Assembly: GCF_902859625.1 (NCBI RefSeq)
Contig: NZ_CADIJX010000013.1
Location: 1-64,000, forward strand
DNA: 64,000 nt
Origin: Achromobacter pestifer
GTDB lineage: Bacteria; Pseudomonadota; Gammaproteobacteria; Burkholderiales; Burkholderiaceae_B
Direction of reading: 5' to 3'
The notes under the pieces were generated by a model. It saw only the letters and a program-made list of their open reading frames with translations. It ran no database searches and was not told the DNA's origin. Below, piece after piece: positions 49,129 through 58,520 of the stretch (positions are counted from its first letter, which is position 1; each line of letters begins with the position of its first letter). A program made the translations under genes and the position numbers.

Positions 49129-50013
49129 ATGAACACTGAATCCCTAGCTCTGGACTTCAAAAGCGCCACCCTGTATGCCATCCGGGTGGTTCTGCACAGC
49201 GCAGACCCCGAACGCCTGAACGCCGCGCTGGCCAAGCGCATGGCCGACGCCGGCAGCTTCTTCGAGAACGAACCCGTCGTCATCGACGCCAGCCGCGTCG
49301 AAGAGACCATCGATTGGAACGCGCTGGTGGCCGCACTGCAAGGCCACAACCTGCCTCCGATCGGCGTCGTGGCCGAGGGCGCCAACCTGAAAGCGGCACG
49401 CGCGGCCGGCCTGACGCCGGTGGAACTTTCCACTCCCGCCGCCCGCCCCGCCGCCGTGATCGACACCGCGCCGCCGAACGACGTCTCCACGCCCGTGCCG
49501 TCGGTGCCCGCCGCTGCCGTCGAAACCGCGCCCGCCCCGACGGACACGTCAGCGACGGAACCGGCCGCCTCGGAAGCGCCCGCTGCCCCGGCAGCCGCCG
49601 GTGCCGAACCGATGCCGGCGCGCGAAGCCAGCAACACCACGTCGGCCTCCAGCCCCACGCAGGCCGCACCGCACTCCTCTTCCGCGCTGGTCATCACGAA
49701 ACCCCTGCGTTCCGGCCAACGTGTCTATGCACGCCATACAGACCTTGTCGTGATCGGCATGGTCAGCCAGGGCGCCGAAGTCATTGCCGACGGCAACGTG
49801 CATGTTTACGGCCCCTTGCGCGGCAAGGCCATGGCGGGCGCGCGCGGCGATACCTCCGCGCGCATCTTCACGACGCATCTGGACGCGGAACTGCTTGCCG
49901 TGGCGGGCGTGTACCGCGTGGTGGAAGATAAACTCGACCGGACGCTACAAAACCAACCGGCCCTGGTTCGCCTGGACGGCGACACCTTGCGCATTGAAGC
50001 GCTGAAAGCCTGA
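49129..50013 (+). CDS. minC: septum site-determining protein MinC
   Basis: A 294-residue division inhibitor. The N-terminal domain binds FtsZ; then comes a long Ala/Pro/Thr-rich linker (about residues 103-183, AVIDTAPPNDVSTPVPSVPA), and the C-terminal beta-helix domain (SGQRVYARHTDLVVIGMVSQGAEVIADGNVHVYGPLRGKAMAGA) binds MinD and places the complex. The linker is longer than in E. coli (231 residues total). It is the first gene of minCDE. Confidence 0.95.
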   Translation: MNTESLALDFKSATLYAIRVVLHSADPERLNAALAKRMADAGSFFENEPVVIDASRVEETIDWNALVAALQGHNLPPIGVVAEGANLKAARAAGLTPVELSTPAARPAAVIDTAPPNDVSTPVPSVPAAAVETAPAPTDTSATEPAASEAPAAPAAAGAEPMPAREASNTTSASSPTQAAPHSSSALVITKPLRSGQRVYARHTDLVVIGMVSQGAEVIADGNVHVYGPLRGKAMAGARGDTSARIFTTHLDAELLAVAGVYRVVEDKLDRTLQNQPALVRLDGDTLRIEALKA

Positions 50014-50127
50014 AACACGACTCGGCGCGGCGCCGCGCGCACGTCTCAACACATTCTGTAAGAAGCCTTACATGGGCTTTTTGCTTTACGATAACGCGAT
50101 TTATTCGAACATAAGGGTTTGATCGTC

Positions 50128-50943
50128 ATGACACGCATTGTTGTGGTGACTTCCGGCAAAGGCGGCGTGGGTAAAACCACGACGAGCGCCAGTTTTTCCG
50201 CGGGCCTCGCGATGCGGGGCCACAAGACCGCTGTCATCGACTTCGATGTCGGCCTGCGCAATCTCGACCTCATCATGGGCTGCGAGCGTCGCGTGGTGTA
50301 CGACTTCGTCAATGTGATCCAGGGCGAAGCAACCCTTAACCAGGCGCTGATCAAGGACAAGCAGCTTGAAAACCTGTTCATCCTGCCCGCCTCGCAAACG
50401 CGCGACAAAGACGCGCTGACGCAGGAAGGCGTGGAGAAGGTCATCAATGACCTGAAGGAAATGGGTTTCGAGTACATCGTCTGCGACTCGCCCGCCGGCA
50501 TTGAGACGGGTGCGCTGATGGCGGCCTACTTCGCCGACGACGCACTGGTCGTGACCAACCCGGAAGTCTCCTCGGTGCGCGACTCCGACCGCATCCTGGG
50601 CATCCTGGCAGCCAAGTCCAAGCGGGCCGTTGACGGTGGCGAACCCGTCAAGGAATTCCTGCTGCTGACGCGCTACAACCCGAAGCGCGTGGTCGACGGC
50701 GAAATGCTGTCGCTGGGCGACATCGAAGACATCCTGCGCATCAAGCTGATCGGGGTCATCCCTGAATCGGAAGCGGTGCTGCAAGCGTCGAACCAAGGCT
50801 TGCCCGCCATCCACCTGAAAGAGACCGACGTTTCCGAGGCCTACAAGGACGTCGTGGCCCGTTACCTCGGCGAAGACAAGGCACTGCGCTTTACGGATTA
50901 CGAAAAGCCCGGTCTTCTGAAACGCCTGTTCGGAGGCAAGTAA
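50128..50943 (+). CDS. minD: septum site-determining protein MinD
   Basis: A 271-residue ParA/MinD ATPase. It has the deviant Walker A VVTSGKGGVGKTTTSAS, CDSPAGIETGALMA (Walker B region) and the C-terminal amphipathic membrane-targeting helix GLLKRLFGG. It recruits MinC to the membrane and oscillates with MinE. The ATG at 50128 gives MTRIVVV, matching the family; a TTG 9 bases upstream is also in frame. It is 114 bp after minC and 3 bp before minE. Confidence 0.97.
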   Translation: MTRIVVVTSGKGGVGKTTTSASFSAGLAMRGHKTAVIDFDVGLRNLDLIMGCERRVVYDFVNVIQGEATLNQALIKDKQLENLFILPASQTRDKDALTQEGVEKVINDLKEMGFEYIVCDSPAGIETGALMAAYFADDALVVTNPEVSSVRDSDRILGILAAKSKRAVDGGEPVKEFLLLTRYNPKRVVDGEMLSLGDIEDILRIKLIGVIPESEAVLQASNQGLPAIHLKETDVSEAYKDVVARYLGEDKALRFTDYEKPGLLKRLFGGK

Positions 50944-50946
50944 GCA

Positions 50947-51204
50947 ATGTCCTTCCTGTCGTTTCTGCTTGGTCAAAAGAAATCTTCCGCCTCCGTCGCC
51001 AAGGAACGGTTGCAGATCATCCTGGCCCACGAGCGGGGCCGCGGCGACTCGCCCGACTACCTGCCTCAGTTGCAGCAGGAACTCATCGCCGTGATTTCAA
51101 AGTACGTGAAGATCAACCCTGAAGACATCAAGGTGCACCTGGAACGCCAGGACACGCTGGAAGTGTTGGAAGTGAAGATCGAGATGCCGCAAAACGACAC
51201 GTGA
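50947..51204 (+). CDS. minE: cell division topological specificity factor MinE
   Basis: An 85-residue MinE. The N-terminal MSFLSFLLGQKKSSASVAKERLQIILAHERG is the membrane-binding and anti-MinCD helix. The C-terminal part (ISKYVKINPEDIKVHLERQ, LEVKIEMP) dimerises. It drives the pole-to-pole Min oscillation and ends the operon before a bidirectional terminator. Confidence 0.97.
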   Translation: MSFLSFLLGQKKSSASVAKERLQIILAHERGRGDSPDYLPQLQQELIAVISKYVKINPEDIKVHLERQDTLEVLEVKIEMPQNDT

Positions 51205-51256
51205 TGCGGCTAGCGCGCCGGCCTGCCGGCGCGCGCCACGGCGCTGATCGCGGCCA

Positions 51257-51287
51257 CAAAAAAACGCCCGGCAATGCCGGGCGTTTT
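51257..51287. terminator. bidirectional terminator after minE
   Basis: AACGCCCGGC AAT GCCGGGCGTT (51263-51285) with an A-run before and TTTT after. It serves minE on the plus strand and the glycine-zipper gene on the minus strand. Confidence 0.95.
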
Positions 51288-51303
51288 GCATGGAAGGCTG
51301 CGC

Positions 51304-51528
51304 TTAGTGCTTGCCGACCTGGTCACCGATCACACCGCCAATCGCTGCCCCACCCACGGTGCCCAAGATGCCGCCGTTAGTGATCACGGCGCCTGCGACA
51401 CCGCCCAACGCAGCGCCCCCGACCGTGCTCTTCTGACGATGGCTCATGCCGTCCCAGGACGAGCAGCCAGCCATTGCGGCGGTCATTGCCAGTGCGACAC
51501 AGATTTTGGAAAGAGATGCGATTTTCAT
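51304..51528 (-). CDS. glycine-zipper 2TM lipoprotein (OsmB-like)
   Basis: A 74-residue lipoprotein. The signal peptide ends in the lipobox MAGC (lipidated Cys21), followed by SSWDGMSHRQKS. Then a glycine-zipper pair (VGGAALGGVAGAVITNGG and TVGGAAIGGVIGDQVG) is predicted to form two packed helices in a membrane. OsmB-like proteins are outer-membrane stress lipoproteins of unclear role. It converges on minE. Confidence 0.9.
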   Translation of the reverse strand: MKIASLSKICVALAMTAAMAGCSSWDGMSHRQKSTVGGAALGGVAGAVITNGGILGTVGGAAIGGVIGDQVGKH

Positions 51529-51718
51529 GGTGAGACTCCTATTCTTGTACCCAGGGTCGCGTCGATGGAACTAACGCGAGCGCGCGATCCCCTTATGGGT
51601 TTAGAACATTCAGGATCTCAAAATAACGTCATGCACGGTGTGAGGTTTGCCCAGGAATTGTGTCAAACAGCGAGTGAACATTTGCGCGCCCCAGGGACAA
51701 TGTTGCAGCCCATACCCG

Positions 51719-52249
51719 CTATTTGACCAGACGTAACACATCGCGGAAGCGCGGATGCTCGCAGGTCTCCATCCACTCGAAAATCGCCATTTCCGACGTG
51801 ACGATTTCCACGCCATGAGCACGCGCGCGGCGCAACGCCGCGTGATGATCCGAAGGCTTGCGCGACCCAGCTGCGTCGGACACCAGCACGGCCTTGTAGC
51901 CCATGTCGGCCAGGCCGATCACGGTTTGCAGCACGCAGATGTGCGCCTCGCAACCGGCCACCACAATAGTCTTGCGCGCCGCCGGCAACCACGCCTCAAA
52001 ACCGGGTTCGCGCGCGGACGAGAAATGCATCTTCTGAAATGTGGACTGCACGATATCGCGCAACGGCTCCACGGTAACGCCCAGCATCTTGCTGTGATGC
52101 TCGGTGGCGATCACCGGCACATCAAGCAAGCGCGCAGCCTGCGCCAGCTTATGCGTGGCGTTTAACACGGCCTCGCCATCATGGATGACCGGCATCAGAC
52201 GGCCTTGCATGTCGACGATGAGGAAAGTGGAATCGAGGGCAGACAACAT
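51719..52249 (-). CDS. isochorismatase-family cysteine hydrolase
   Basis: A 176-residue cysteine hydrolase. It has Asp in FLIVDMQGRLMP, Lys in TFQKMHFS and the catalytic Cys in VVAGCEAHICVLQTVIGLADMGY, the Asp-Lys-Cys triad of the family. Substrates range over isochorismate, nicotinamide and biuret; none can be named here. I chose the ATG at 52249 (GGAG 9 bases upstream). The frame stays open for another 88 codons, through a pentanucleotide repeat tract, to 52513, and an ATG at 52288 is also possible, so repeat changes could matter. Confidence 0.85.
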   Translation of the reverse strand: MLSALDSTFLIVDMQGRLMPVIHDGEAVLNATHKLAQAARLLDVPVIATEHHSKMLGVTVEPLRDIVQSTFQKMHFSSAREPGFEAWLPAARKTIVVAGCEAHICVLQTVIGLADMGYKAVLVSDAAGSRKPSDHHAALRRARAHGVEIVTSEMAIFEWMETCEHPRFRDVLRLVK

Positions 52250-52297
52250 GTTCGCGGGCTCCAGGTTCAGATCGTAGGATAACGCCATCTGCGAGAG

Positions 52298-52398
52298 GGG
52301 GATGGGATGGATTCGGATTGAGATGGGGTCGGGATCGGATCGGATCGGATCGGAATGGAATGGAATCGGGATTGGGATTGGGGTCAGATCGGATCGGA
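52298..52398. repeat. GGATC/GGAAT/GGGATT simple-repeat tract
   Basis: Four GGATC units (52332-52351) followed by two GGAAT units and GGGATT-type units, then GGATC again to 52398. It lies upstream of the isochorismatase-family gene, in the same open frame on the minus strand. Confidence 0.85.
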
Positions 52399-52407
52399 TG
52401 GACGGTC

Positions 52408-52472
52408 GTAGGATGGGTGTAGCGCGCGAAGGCGGTGACAAGAAATACGTTCGACAGCGCGCGCAACCCATC
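52408..52472 (+). repeat. 65-bp palindromic repeat, copy 5
   Basis: Same ends as copies 1-3 (GTAGGATGGGTGTAGCGCGC...CGCGCAACCCATC) with a different centre. It pairs with the inverted copy at 52522 through a linker bearing the perfect palindrome TGGCCGAATCGGCCA. Confidence 0.9.
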
Positions 52473-52521
52473 AGGCATCCGCCGTACCGTGGCCGAATCG
52501 GCCAAGACGTCATTGCTGCTT

Positions 52522-52586
52522 GATGGGTTGCGCGCGCTGAAGGGCTGCGTTCTTATCGTTGCTCTCTCGCGCTACACCCATCCTAC
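52522..52586 (-). repeat. 65-bp palindromic repeat, inverted copy 6
   Basis: Begins GATGGGTTGCGCGC and ends CACCCATCCTAC. With copy 5 it repeats the composite layout of copies 3 and 4 at 44372-44573. Its right end runs into the 25-bp tandem repeat. Confidence 0.9.
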
Positions 52587-52590
52587 GGTT

Positions 52591-52680
52591 GCCACAGCAC
52601 CGCGATACGGTGCAGGCCACAGCACCGCGATACGGTGCACGCCACAGCACCGCGATACGGTGCACGCCACAACACCACGA
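52591..52680. repeat. 25-bp tandem repeat, three units plus a remnant
   Basis: Units starting GCCACAGCACCGCGATACGG occur at 52591, 52616 and 52641, with a decayed fourth at 52666. Each contains GCACCG/CGGTGC arms around CGATA, so each would form a small hairpin. The 25-bp period is exact. Confidence 0.9.
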
Positions 52681-52682
52681 TC

Positions 52683-52719
52683 AAAAAAAAATCCCGGCGC
52701 AATGCGCCGGGATTTTTTT
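52683..52719. terminator. bidirectional terminator, mainly for ettA
   Basis: ATCCCGGCGC AAT GCGCCGGGAT (52691-52713) with nine As before and seven Ts from 52713. It is 18 bp past the ettA stop on the minus strand. Confidence 0.95.
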
Positions 52720-52736
52720 GTGCTTGGCTGACAGGC

Positions 52737-54410
<1,674 letters not shown>

Positions 54411-54496
54411 GGGCTCGTATAGGGAAAGAAAGCTGATGAACCGTCGATTGTAGGCCGGAACCCTGACAGGCGCGCGTCAGCCACGGGCGAAGGCCT

Positions 54497-55420
54497 TCAA
54501 CCCGCCGCTTTGCCTCCGCGCAACCCCAAGCGCGGGGTCCGCATTTGCGCCAGCATCACCCCGGCCAGCGCCATCGCGCCGCCCACAATGTGAAAAATGT
54601 GGGGCTTTTCGTCCAGGAAGACCGAGGCGATCGCCACCGTGCCCACCGGCATCAGGTTCAGGAAGATGCTGGCCCGATTGGGGCCCAGGTGCTTCACGCC
54701 CTGCATCCACAGGAACGGCGCAAACAGGGACGGGAAGATCGCGGCATACAGCACCAGCGGCACATTGTCGGCATTCAGCGGCGACGGCGCCGCCATCAGG
54801 AAGGCGGGCAGCTGAAACAGCACGCCGAAGCCGATCTGCACATACAGCGAGACCCACGGCCCCACCGGCAGGCCCCAGCGGCGCAGCAGCACCCCATACA
54901 GCGCATAGGCCAGCGCGGCCAGCCCCATGAGCAGGTCACCGGGGTTCGCGCCCACCGATAGCAGACGCGCCGGATCGCCTTCACCGATCAGCAACGCCAA
55001 TCCCGCCAGCGACACCAGACCGCCCACCATCGCCATCAAGGTGGGGCGCTGGCGCAGCACCACGGCGCCCACGGCGATGGTCAGCAGCGGAATCATGGCC
55101 GTGATGATGCCCATGTTGGTGGCTGTGGTGCTGGACGCCGCCACGTAGGCCAGCCCCTGATACAGCGCCATCCCCAAGCCGCCCAGCACCGCGAACTTGG
55201 GCAGGTACGGCACGATAAGGTGACGCTGCGTCCAAAGGCCCGGCAGGGCGAACGGCGTGAGCACCGCGCCGGCCAGCGCCCAGCGGTAGAAGCCGATCAC
55301 AGCGGGTGAAATCACGCCCGCGGCCATTTTGGTCACGATCATGTTGACGGACCAGATCAGCGCCGCCAGCAAGGGAAACAGCAGATAGCGGGCGGGGGTA
55401 TGGAGGGTATCGCGCGTCAT
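54497..55420 (-). CDS. EamA/DMT-family transporter
   Basis: A 307-residue inner-membrane protein with about ten helices and two EamA repeats (FPLLAALIWSVNMIVTKMAAGVISPAVIGFYRWALAGAVLTP and GLAALAYALYGVLLRRWGLPVGPW). These export amino acids, drugs or metabolites; the substrate is unknown. I chose the ATG at 55420; the frame is open further upstream into the divergent intergenic region. It is divergent from an AraC regulator, the likely controller. Confidence 0.93.
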   Translation of the reverse strand: MTRDTLHTPARYLLFPLLAALIWSVNMIVTKMAAGVISPAVIGFYRWALAGAVLTPFALPGLWTQRHLIVPYLPKFAVLGGLGMALYQGLAYVAASSTTATNMGIITAMIPLLTIAVGAVVLRQRPTLMAMVGGLVSLAGLALLIGEGDPARLLSVGANPGDLLMGLAALAYALYGVLLRRWGLPVGPWVSLYVQIGFGVLFQLPAFLMAAPSPLNADNVPLVLYAAIFPSLFAPFLWMQGVKHLGPNRASIFLNLMPVGTVAIASVFLDEKPHIFHIVGGAMALAGVMLAQMRTPRLGLRGGKAAG

Positions 55421-55517
55421 GGACGAGTCTTGCCAGATAAGAATAGGGGGCAAGTGTAGGTCGTGTCCGACATGCTGTATATAATGAAAAACAGACAAAA
55501 CCGCACGAACTTCCGAC

Positions 55518-56309
55518 ATGGAACTTGCCGATACCGCCCCCCAGTTGGCCGGCCATCTGCCCTACCCGCTGGCCTGCCGCATTCTGCACTTCACGCCGCA
55601 TTCGAGCATGCAGCGTCACACCTCGCCTTGGGCCGAGCTGAATTTCGCGCTGTCGGGCATCATGGAAATCGGCATCAATGGCGTCACCTACCTGTCGCCG
55701 CCACAATACGCCATCTGGATACCGCCGCACGTGGAGCACTGCTGCCAGAACGAAGGCGAGGTGCATTACGCCTGCATCGATATCCCGGCCGAAGCCTGTG
55801 CCGGCCTGCCCGACACGCCCTGCACGCTGGAGATCAGCCCGGTCCTGCGAGCAGTCCTGGCCGACTTTGAACGGCGTGGCATCCGCTATCCGGCCACCCC
55901 GGAAGACCGGCGCATGGCACAGATCGTCATCGATCAGCTGCGCCAGGCGCGCGCCTACGCCAGCTATCTGCCCTCCACCACCGAGCCCGTGCTGGCCCCC
56001 ATTCTCTCGGCCTTGCAGCATAGTCCCGGCGATAAACGCGGCGCCGCGCACTGGGCCGCCAGCGCCGGCATCACCGAACGCACGCTGCTGCGCCATTGCC
56101 AGCAGCACCTGGGCATGTCATTTAATGAATGGCGCCAGCGTCTGCGTGTGGTGTCGGCGCTAGGCATGCTGGAAGCCGGCCACCCCGTGCAGGACGTGGC
56201 CCGCAAACTGGGCTACAGCACCCCCTCCGCCTTCATCGCCATGTTCCAACGCCTGACGGGCGAATCCCCGGACAGCGCCCGCAAACGCGCGGCGCCCGCC
56301 GCGTCCTGA
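55518..56309 (+). CDS. AraC family transcriptional regulator
   Basis: A 263-residue regulator. An N-terminal cupin-like sensing domain (LHFTPHSSMQRHTSPWAELNFALSGIMEI, YAIWIPPHVEHCCQNEG) is followed by a C-terminal double helix-turn-helix (HWAASAGITERTLLRHCQQHLGMSFNEWRQRLRV, VARKLGYSTPSAFIAMFQRLTGESP). It is divergent from the EamA exporter gene; such pairs usually form a ligand-induced export switch. Confidence 0.93.
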   Translation: MELADTAPQLAGHLPYPLACRILHFTPHSSMQRHTSPWAELNFALSGIMEIGINGVTYLSPPQYAIWIPPHVEHCCQNEGEVHYACIDIPAEACAGLPDTPCTLEISPVLRAVLADFERRGIRYPATPEDRRMAQIVIDQLRQARAYASYLPSTTEPVLAPILSALQHSPGDKRGAAHWAASAGITERTLLRHCQQHLGMSFNEWRQRLRVVSALGMLEAGHPVQDVARKLGYSTPSAFIAMFQRLTGESPDSARKRAAPAAS

Positions 56310-56434
56310 ACCCCTTGTATCGTTCGGTCATCCAAGCGTCCGATGCACGGCGACGCCGATCGCGCGACAATACTGTCTGACTTTATGTATTTTGCCGTGC
56401 CGTCGCGGCTTCATCGCGCCCAGGAATCCTCTTC

Positions 56435-56953
56435 ATGTCCGCCTCAGCAACTCCCCCCGCCTCCGTGACCCACTTCAGCGCATCCGAATTGGACATGCTG
56501 GCCAAGACCGCCGACGCGCTCAGCGCCTACCTGGGCAAGCCCGTGCTGGCGGAAGTGATCCTGGGCGATGAAGGCACCGAGTGGGTGACCTACGGCGTCC
56601 CGCTGGACGAAAACGCCCAGCCCGAAGAAGACCAGACCCACGTCCAGCTGGGCGGCCCTGGCTCCCGCATCCTGGGCAACCGTGGCGGCCTGTCCCATTC
56701 CGACGACGACAGCTACGACTGCCTTTACCTGTGGGCCGTGCAGATCTCGTTGAACGAAGGCGAGCGCTTCATCAAGCTGGACCACGACGGCGAAGAATCC
56801 GCCTGGTCCGACAATCTGGAAGATGTCCTTCCCTTCGCCTTGACGGAAGAGCCGCAGGCGGCCCCGGGTGAGGAAGAAGAGGAAGAGGACGATGAGGAAG
56901 ACGACGAGGACGACGACACGCCTTATGACTCGGTGGATGAACCGCGTCATTGA
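56435..56953 (+). CDS. conserved hypothetical protein with acidic C-terminal tail
   Basis: A 172-residue cytosolic protein that I do not recognise. Residues 14-135 look folded: LDMLAKTADALSAYLGKPVLAEVILGDEGTEWVTYGVPL, QTHVQLGGPGSRILGNRGGLSHSDD, YLWAVQISLNEGERFIKLDHDGEESAWSDNLEDVLPFAL. The last 35 residues are nearly all Glu and Asp, from a GAGGAAGA-type tract. The frame and composition match the neighbours, so it is a real gene. An array of 21-bp tandem repeats begins 6 bp after its stop. Confidence 0.75.
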   Translation: MSASATPPASVTHFSASELDMLAKTADALSAYLGKPVLAEVILGDEGTEWVTYGVPLDENAQPEEDQTHVQLGGPGSRILGNRGGLSHSDDDSYDCLYLWAVQISLNEGERFIKLDHDGEESAWSDNLEDVLPFALTEEPQAAPGEEEEEEDDEEDDEDDDTPYDSVDEPRH

Positions 56954-56959
56954 ATGACG

Positions 56960-57126
56960 GTGATGGGTTGGGGGTGTTGAGTGGTGGGGTGCTTGCTCTA
57001 CGTGTGGGGTGCTTGCGTTAAGTGATGGGGTGGTTGCGTTAAGTGATGGGGTGCTTGCGCTCAGTGATGAGTTGCTTGCGCTCAGTGATGGGTTGCTTGC
57101 GCTCAGTGATGGGTTGCTTGCGCTCA
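56960..57126. repeat. degenerate 21-bp tandem repeat, about eight units
   Basis: Units of the type GTGATGGGTTGCTTGCGCTCA start at 56960, 56981, 57002, 57022, 57043, 57064, 57085 and 57106, with one 20-bp unit. The last three are almost identical and older ones have drifted. The unit contains the GATGGGTTGC that ends the 65-bp repeat directly following, suggesting the array grew from that end. Confidence 0.85.
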
Positions 57127-57128
57127 GT

Positions 57129-57193
57129 GATGGGTTGCGCGCGTTGTTTGTCAGCTCAGTGGCTACGGCGTCCGCGCGCTACACCCATCCTAC
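57129..57193 (-). repeat. 65-bp palindromic repeat, inverted copy 7
   Basis: Begins GATGGGTTGCGCGCG and ends CACCCATCCTAC, exactly 65 bp, with its own middle sequence. It adjoins the 21-bp tandem array. Confidence 0.9.
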
Positions 57194-57524
57194 GGGGCTG
57201 CGATCGCTAGGGGACCAAAAGAGGCCGCCGGCTTTGGCGGGCCTGCAAGGCCAGGCCCCTCCCCCCGATCACGGATAGAACGCCAAGCACATGACGCGCC
57301 CCGGCATCCGTCATGCTTCACGCGATGCAGCCCGGCCAGGCGGGGGCACGCGGTGCGCGGGGAGTCGATGCGCCCGAGGGAATCTGAAGGAAAGGTCAAC
57401 GGCCTGGACGAAGATGACGAAGGGGCAGTCCAGAGCGGAGGCTCTGGACCGCAATCGTTGACCCGCGCACCGCGTGCCTCCGCCTGGCCGGGCGTCTCCA
57501 GCACCGACAACGCCGAACCAGCGA
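57194..57524. other. gene-free region downstream of the ABC operon, with a 9-bp stem
   Basis: About 330 bp without a convincing gene. GTCCAGAGC (57428-57436) and GCTCTGGAC (57441-57449) are perfect 9-bp arms around GGAG, about 75 bp past the DppF-like stop. This may act as a transcript end, although no T-run follows. Confidence 0.5.
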
Positions 57525-58520
57525 TCACCCCGTGATCCTCCCCTCCTGCACGGCATGGCAAGCCACCACGGACACTCCCGCCAGCATGGCAACAGGCGCC
57601 TCTGCCCGGCATCGGTCATTGACATGCGGGCAGCGAGGATGAAACGTACACCCTGACGGCGGATTCAATGGGTTTGGCACTTCGCCAGCCACCGCGGTGC
57701 GCGGCTTGCCGGCCCCGTTGATATCCGGAATCGCCTCCAGCAGCATCCGCGTATACGGATGCCGAGGCCGCGTGAACAGTTCGTCCCGTGGCGCCACTTC
57801 CACCATGCGCCCCAGATACATCACCCCTACCCGGTCGGCCACGTGGTGCACCACCGCCAGGTTGTGGGAGATGAACAGATACGTCAGCCCCAGCTCCCGT
57901 TGCAGGTCCTTCATCAGGTTCAGCACCTGCGCCTGCACCGATACGTCCAGCGCGGACGTCGGCTCATCGCACACCAAAAACTCAGGATTCACCGCCAGCG
58001 CCCGCGCAATCGAAATGCGCTGACGCTGACCGCCAGAGAACTGGTGCGGATAACGGCTCTGGTCCGCCGGGTCCAGCCCGACCTGCTTCAGCAGATCGCT
58101 GACCCGCGCCACGCGCTCGGCCGGTGTCATCCGTGTGTGCGTCAGCATCGGTTCCGCAATGATGCGGCCCACGCGCCAGCGCGGATTCAGGCTGGCATAC
58201 GGATCCTGGAAGATCATCTGCAAGCGCTTGCGCAATACGCGCCCGCCCGGCTCCGACATGCGCGACAACGGTTGCCCGTCAAAACGGATATCGCCGCGCG
58301 TCAGACCGTACAAGCCCACCAGCATGCGCGCCACCGTGGATTTTCCACAGCCCGATTCGCCCACCAGCGCCAGCGTTTCACCACGCGCGATCTCGAACGA
58401 AATGCCGTCGACCGCTCGCAGCATCACCTTGGGCTTGCCGGCCAGCTTGCGTTCCAGCCATGGCGGCGACACATCGAACCAGCGCGCCGCGTCCTTTACT
58501 TCTACCAAGGGCGTGCTCAT
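57525..58520 (-). CDS. dppF: dipeptide/oligopeptide ABC transporter ATP-binding protein, DppF-like
   Basis: A 331-residue ATPase. It has Walker A LVGESGCGKSTVARML, QFSGGQRQRISIARAL signature, DEPTSALDVSVQAQVL Walker B region, and a C-terminal oligo_HPY domain ending with a cysteine cluster (CTFHPRCPHVNDRC). Cysteines of this type hold an iron-sulphur cluster in some Dpp ATPases. It overlaps the upstream ATPase gene by 4 bp and is the last gene of the five-gene operon. Peptide or nickel substrates cannot be separated by sequence. Confidence 0.93.
   Translation of the reverse strand: MSTPLVEVKDAARWFDVSPPWLERKLAGKPKVMLRAVDGISFEIARGETLALVGESGCGKSTVARMLVGLYGLTRGDIRFDGQPLSRMSEPGGRVLRKRLQMIFQDPYASLNPRWRVGRIIAEPMLTHTRMTPAERVARVSDLLKQVGLDPADQSRYPHQFSGGQRQRISIARALAVNPEFLVCDEPTSALDVSVQAQVLNLMKDLQRELGLTYLFISHNLAVVHHVADRVGVMYLGRMVEVAPRDELFTRPRHPYTRMLLEAIPDINGAGKPRTAVAGEVPNPLNPPSGCTFHPRCPHVNDRCRAEAPVAMLAGVSVVACHAVQEGRITG

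Noticed and set aside
57009..57278. A frame encoding LALSDGL heptads across the 21-bp repeats
   Set aside because: It arises because the repeat length is a multiple of three; there is no ribosome-binding site and the frame runs into the 65-bp repeat. I list it only as a repeat.
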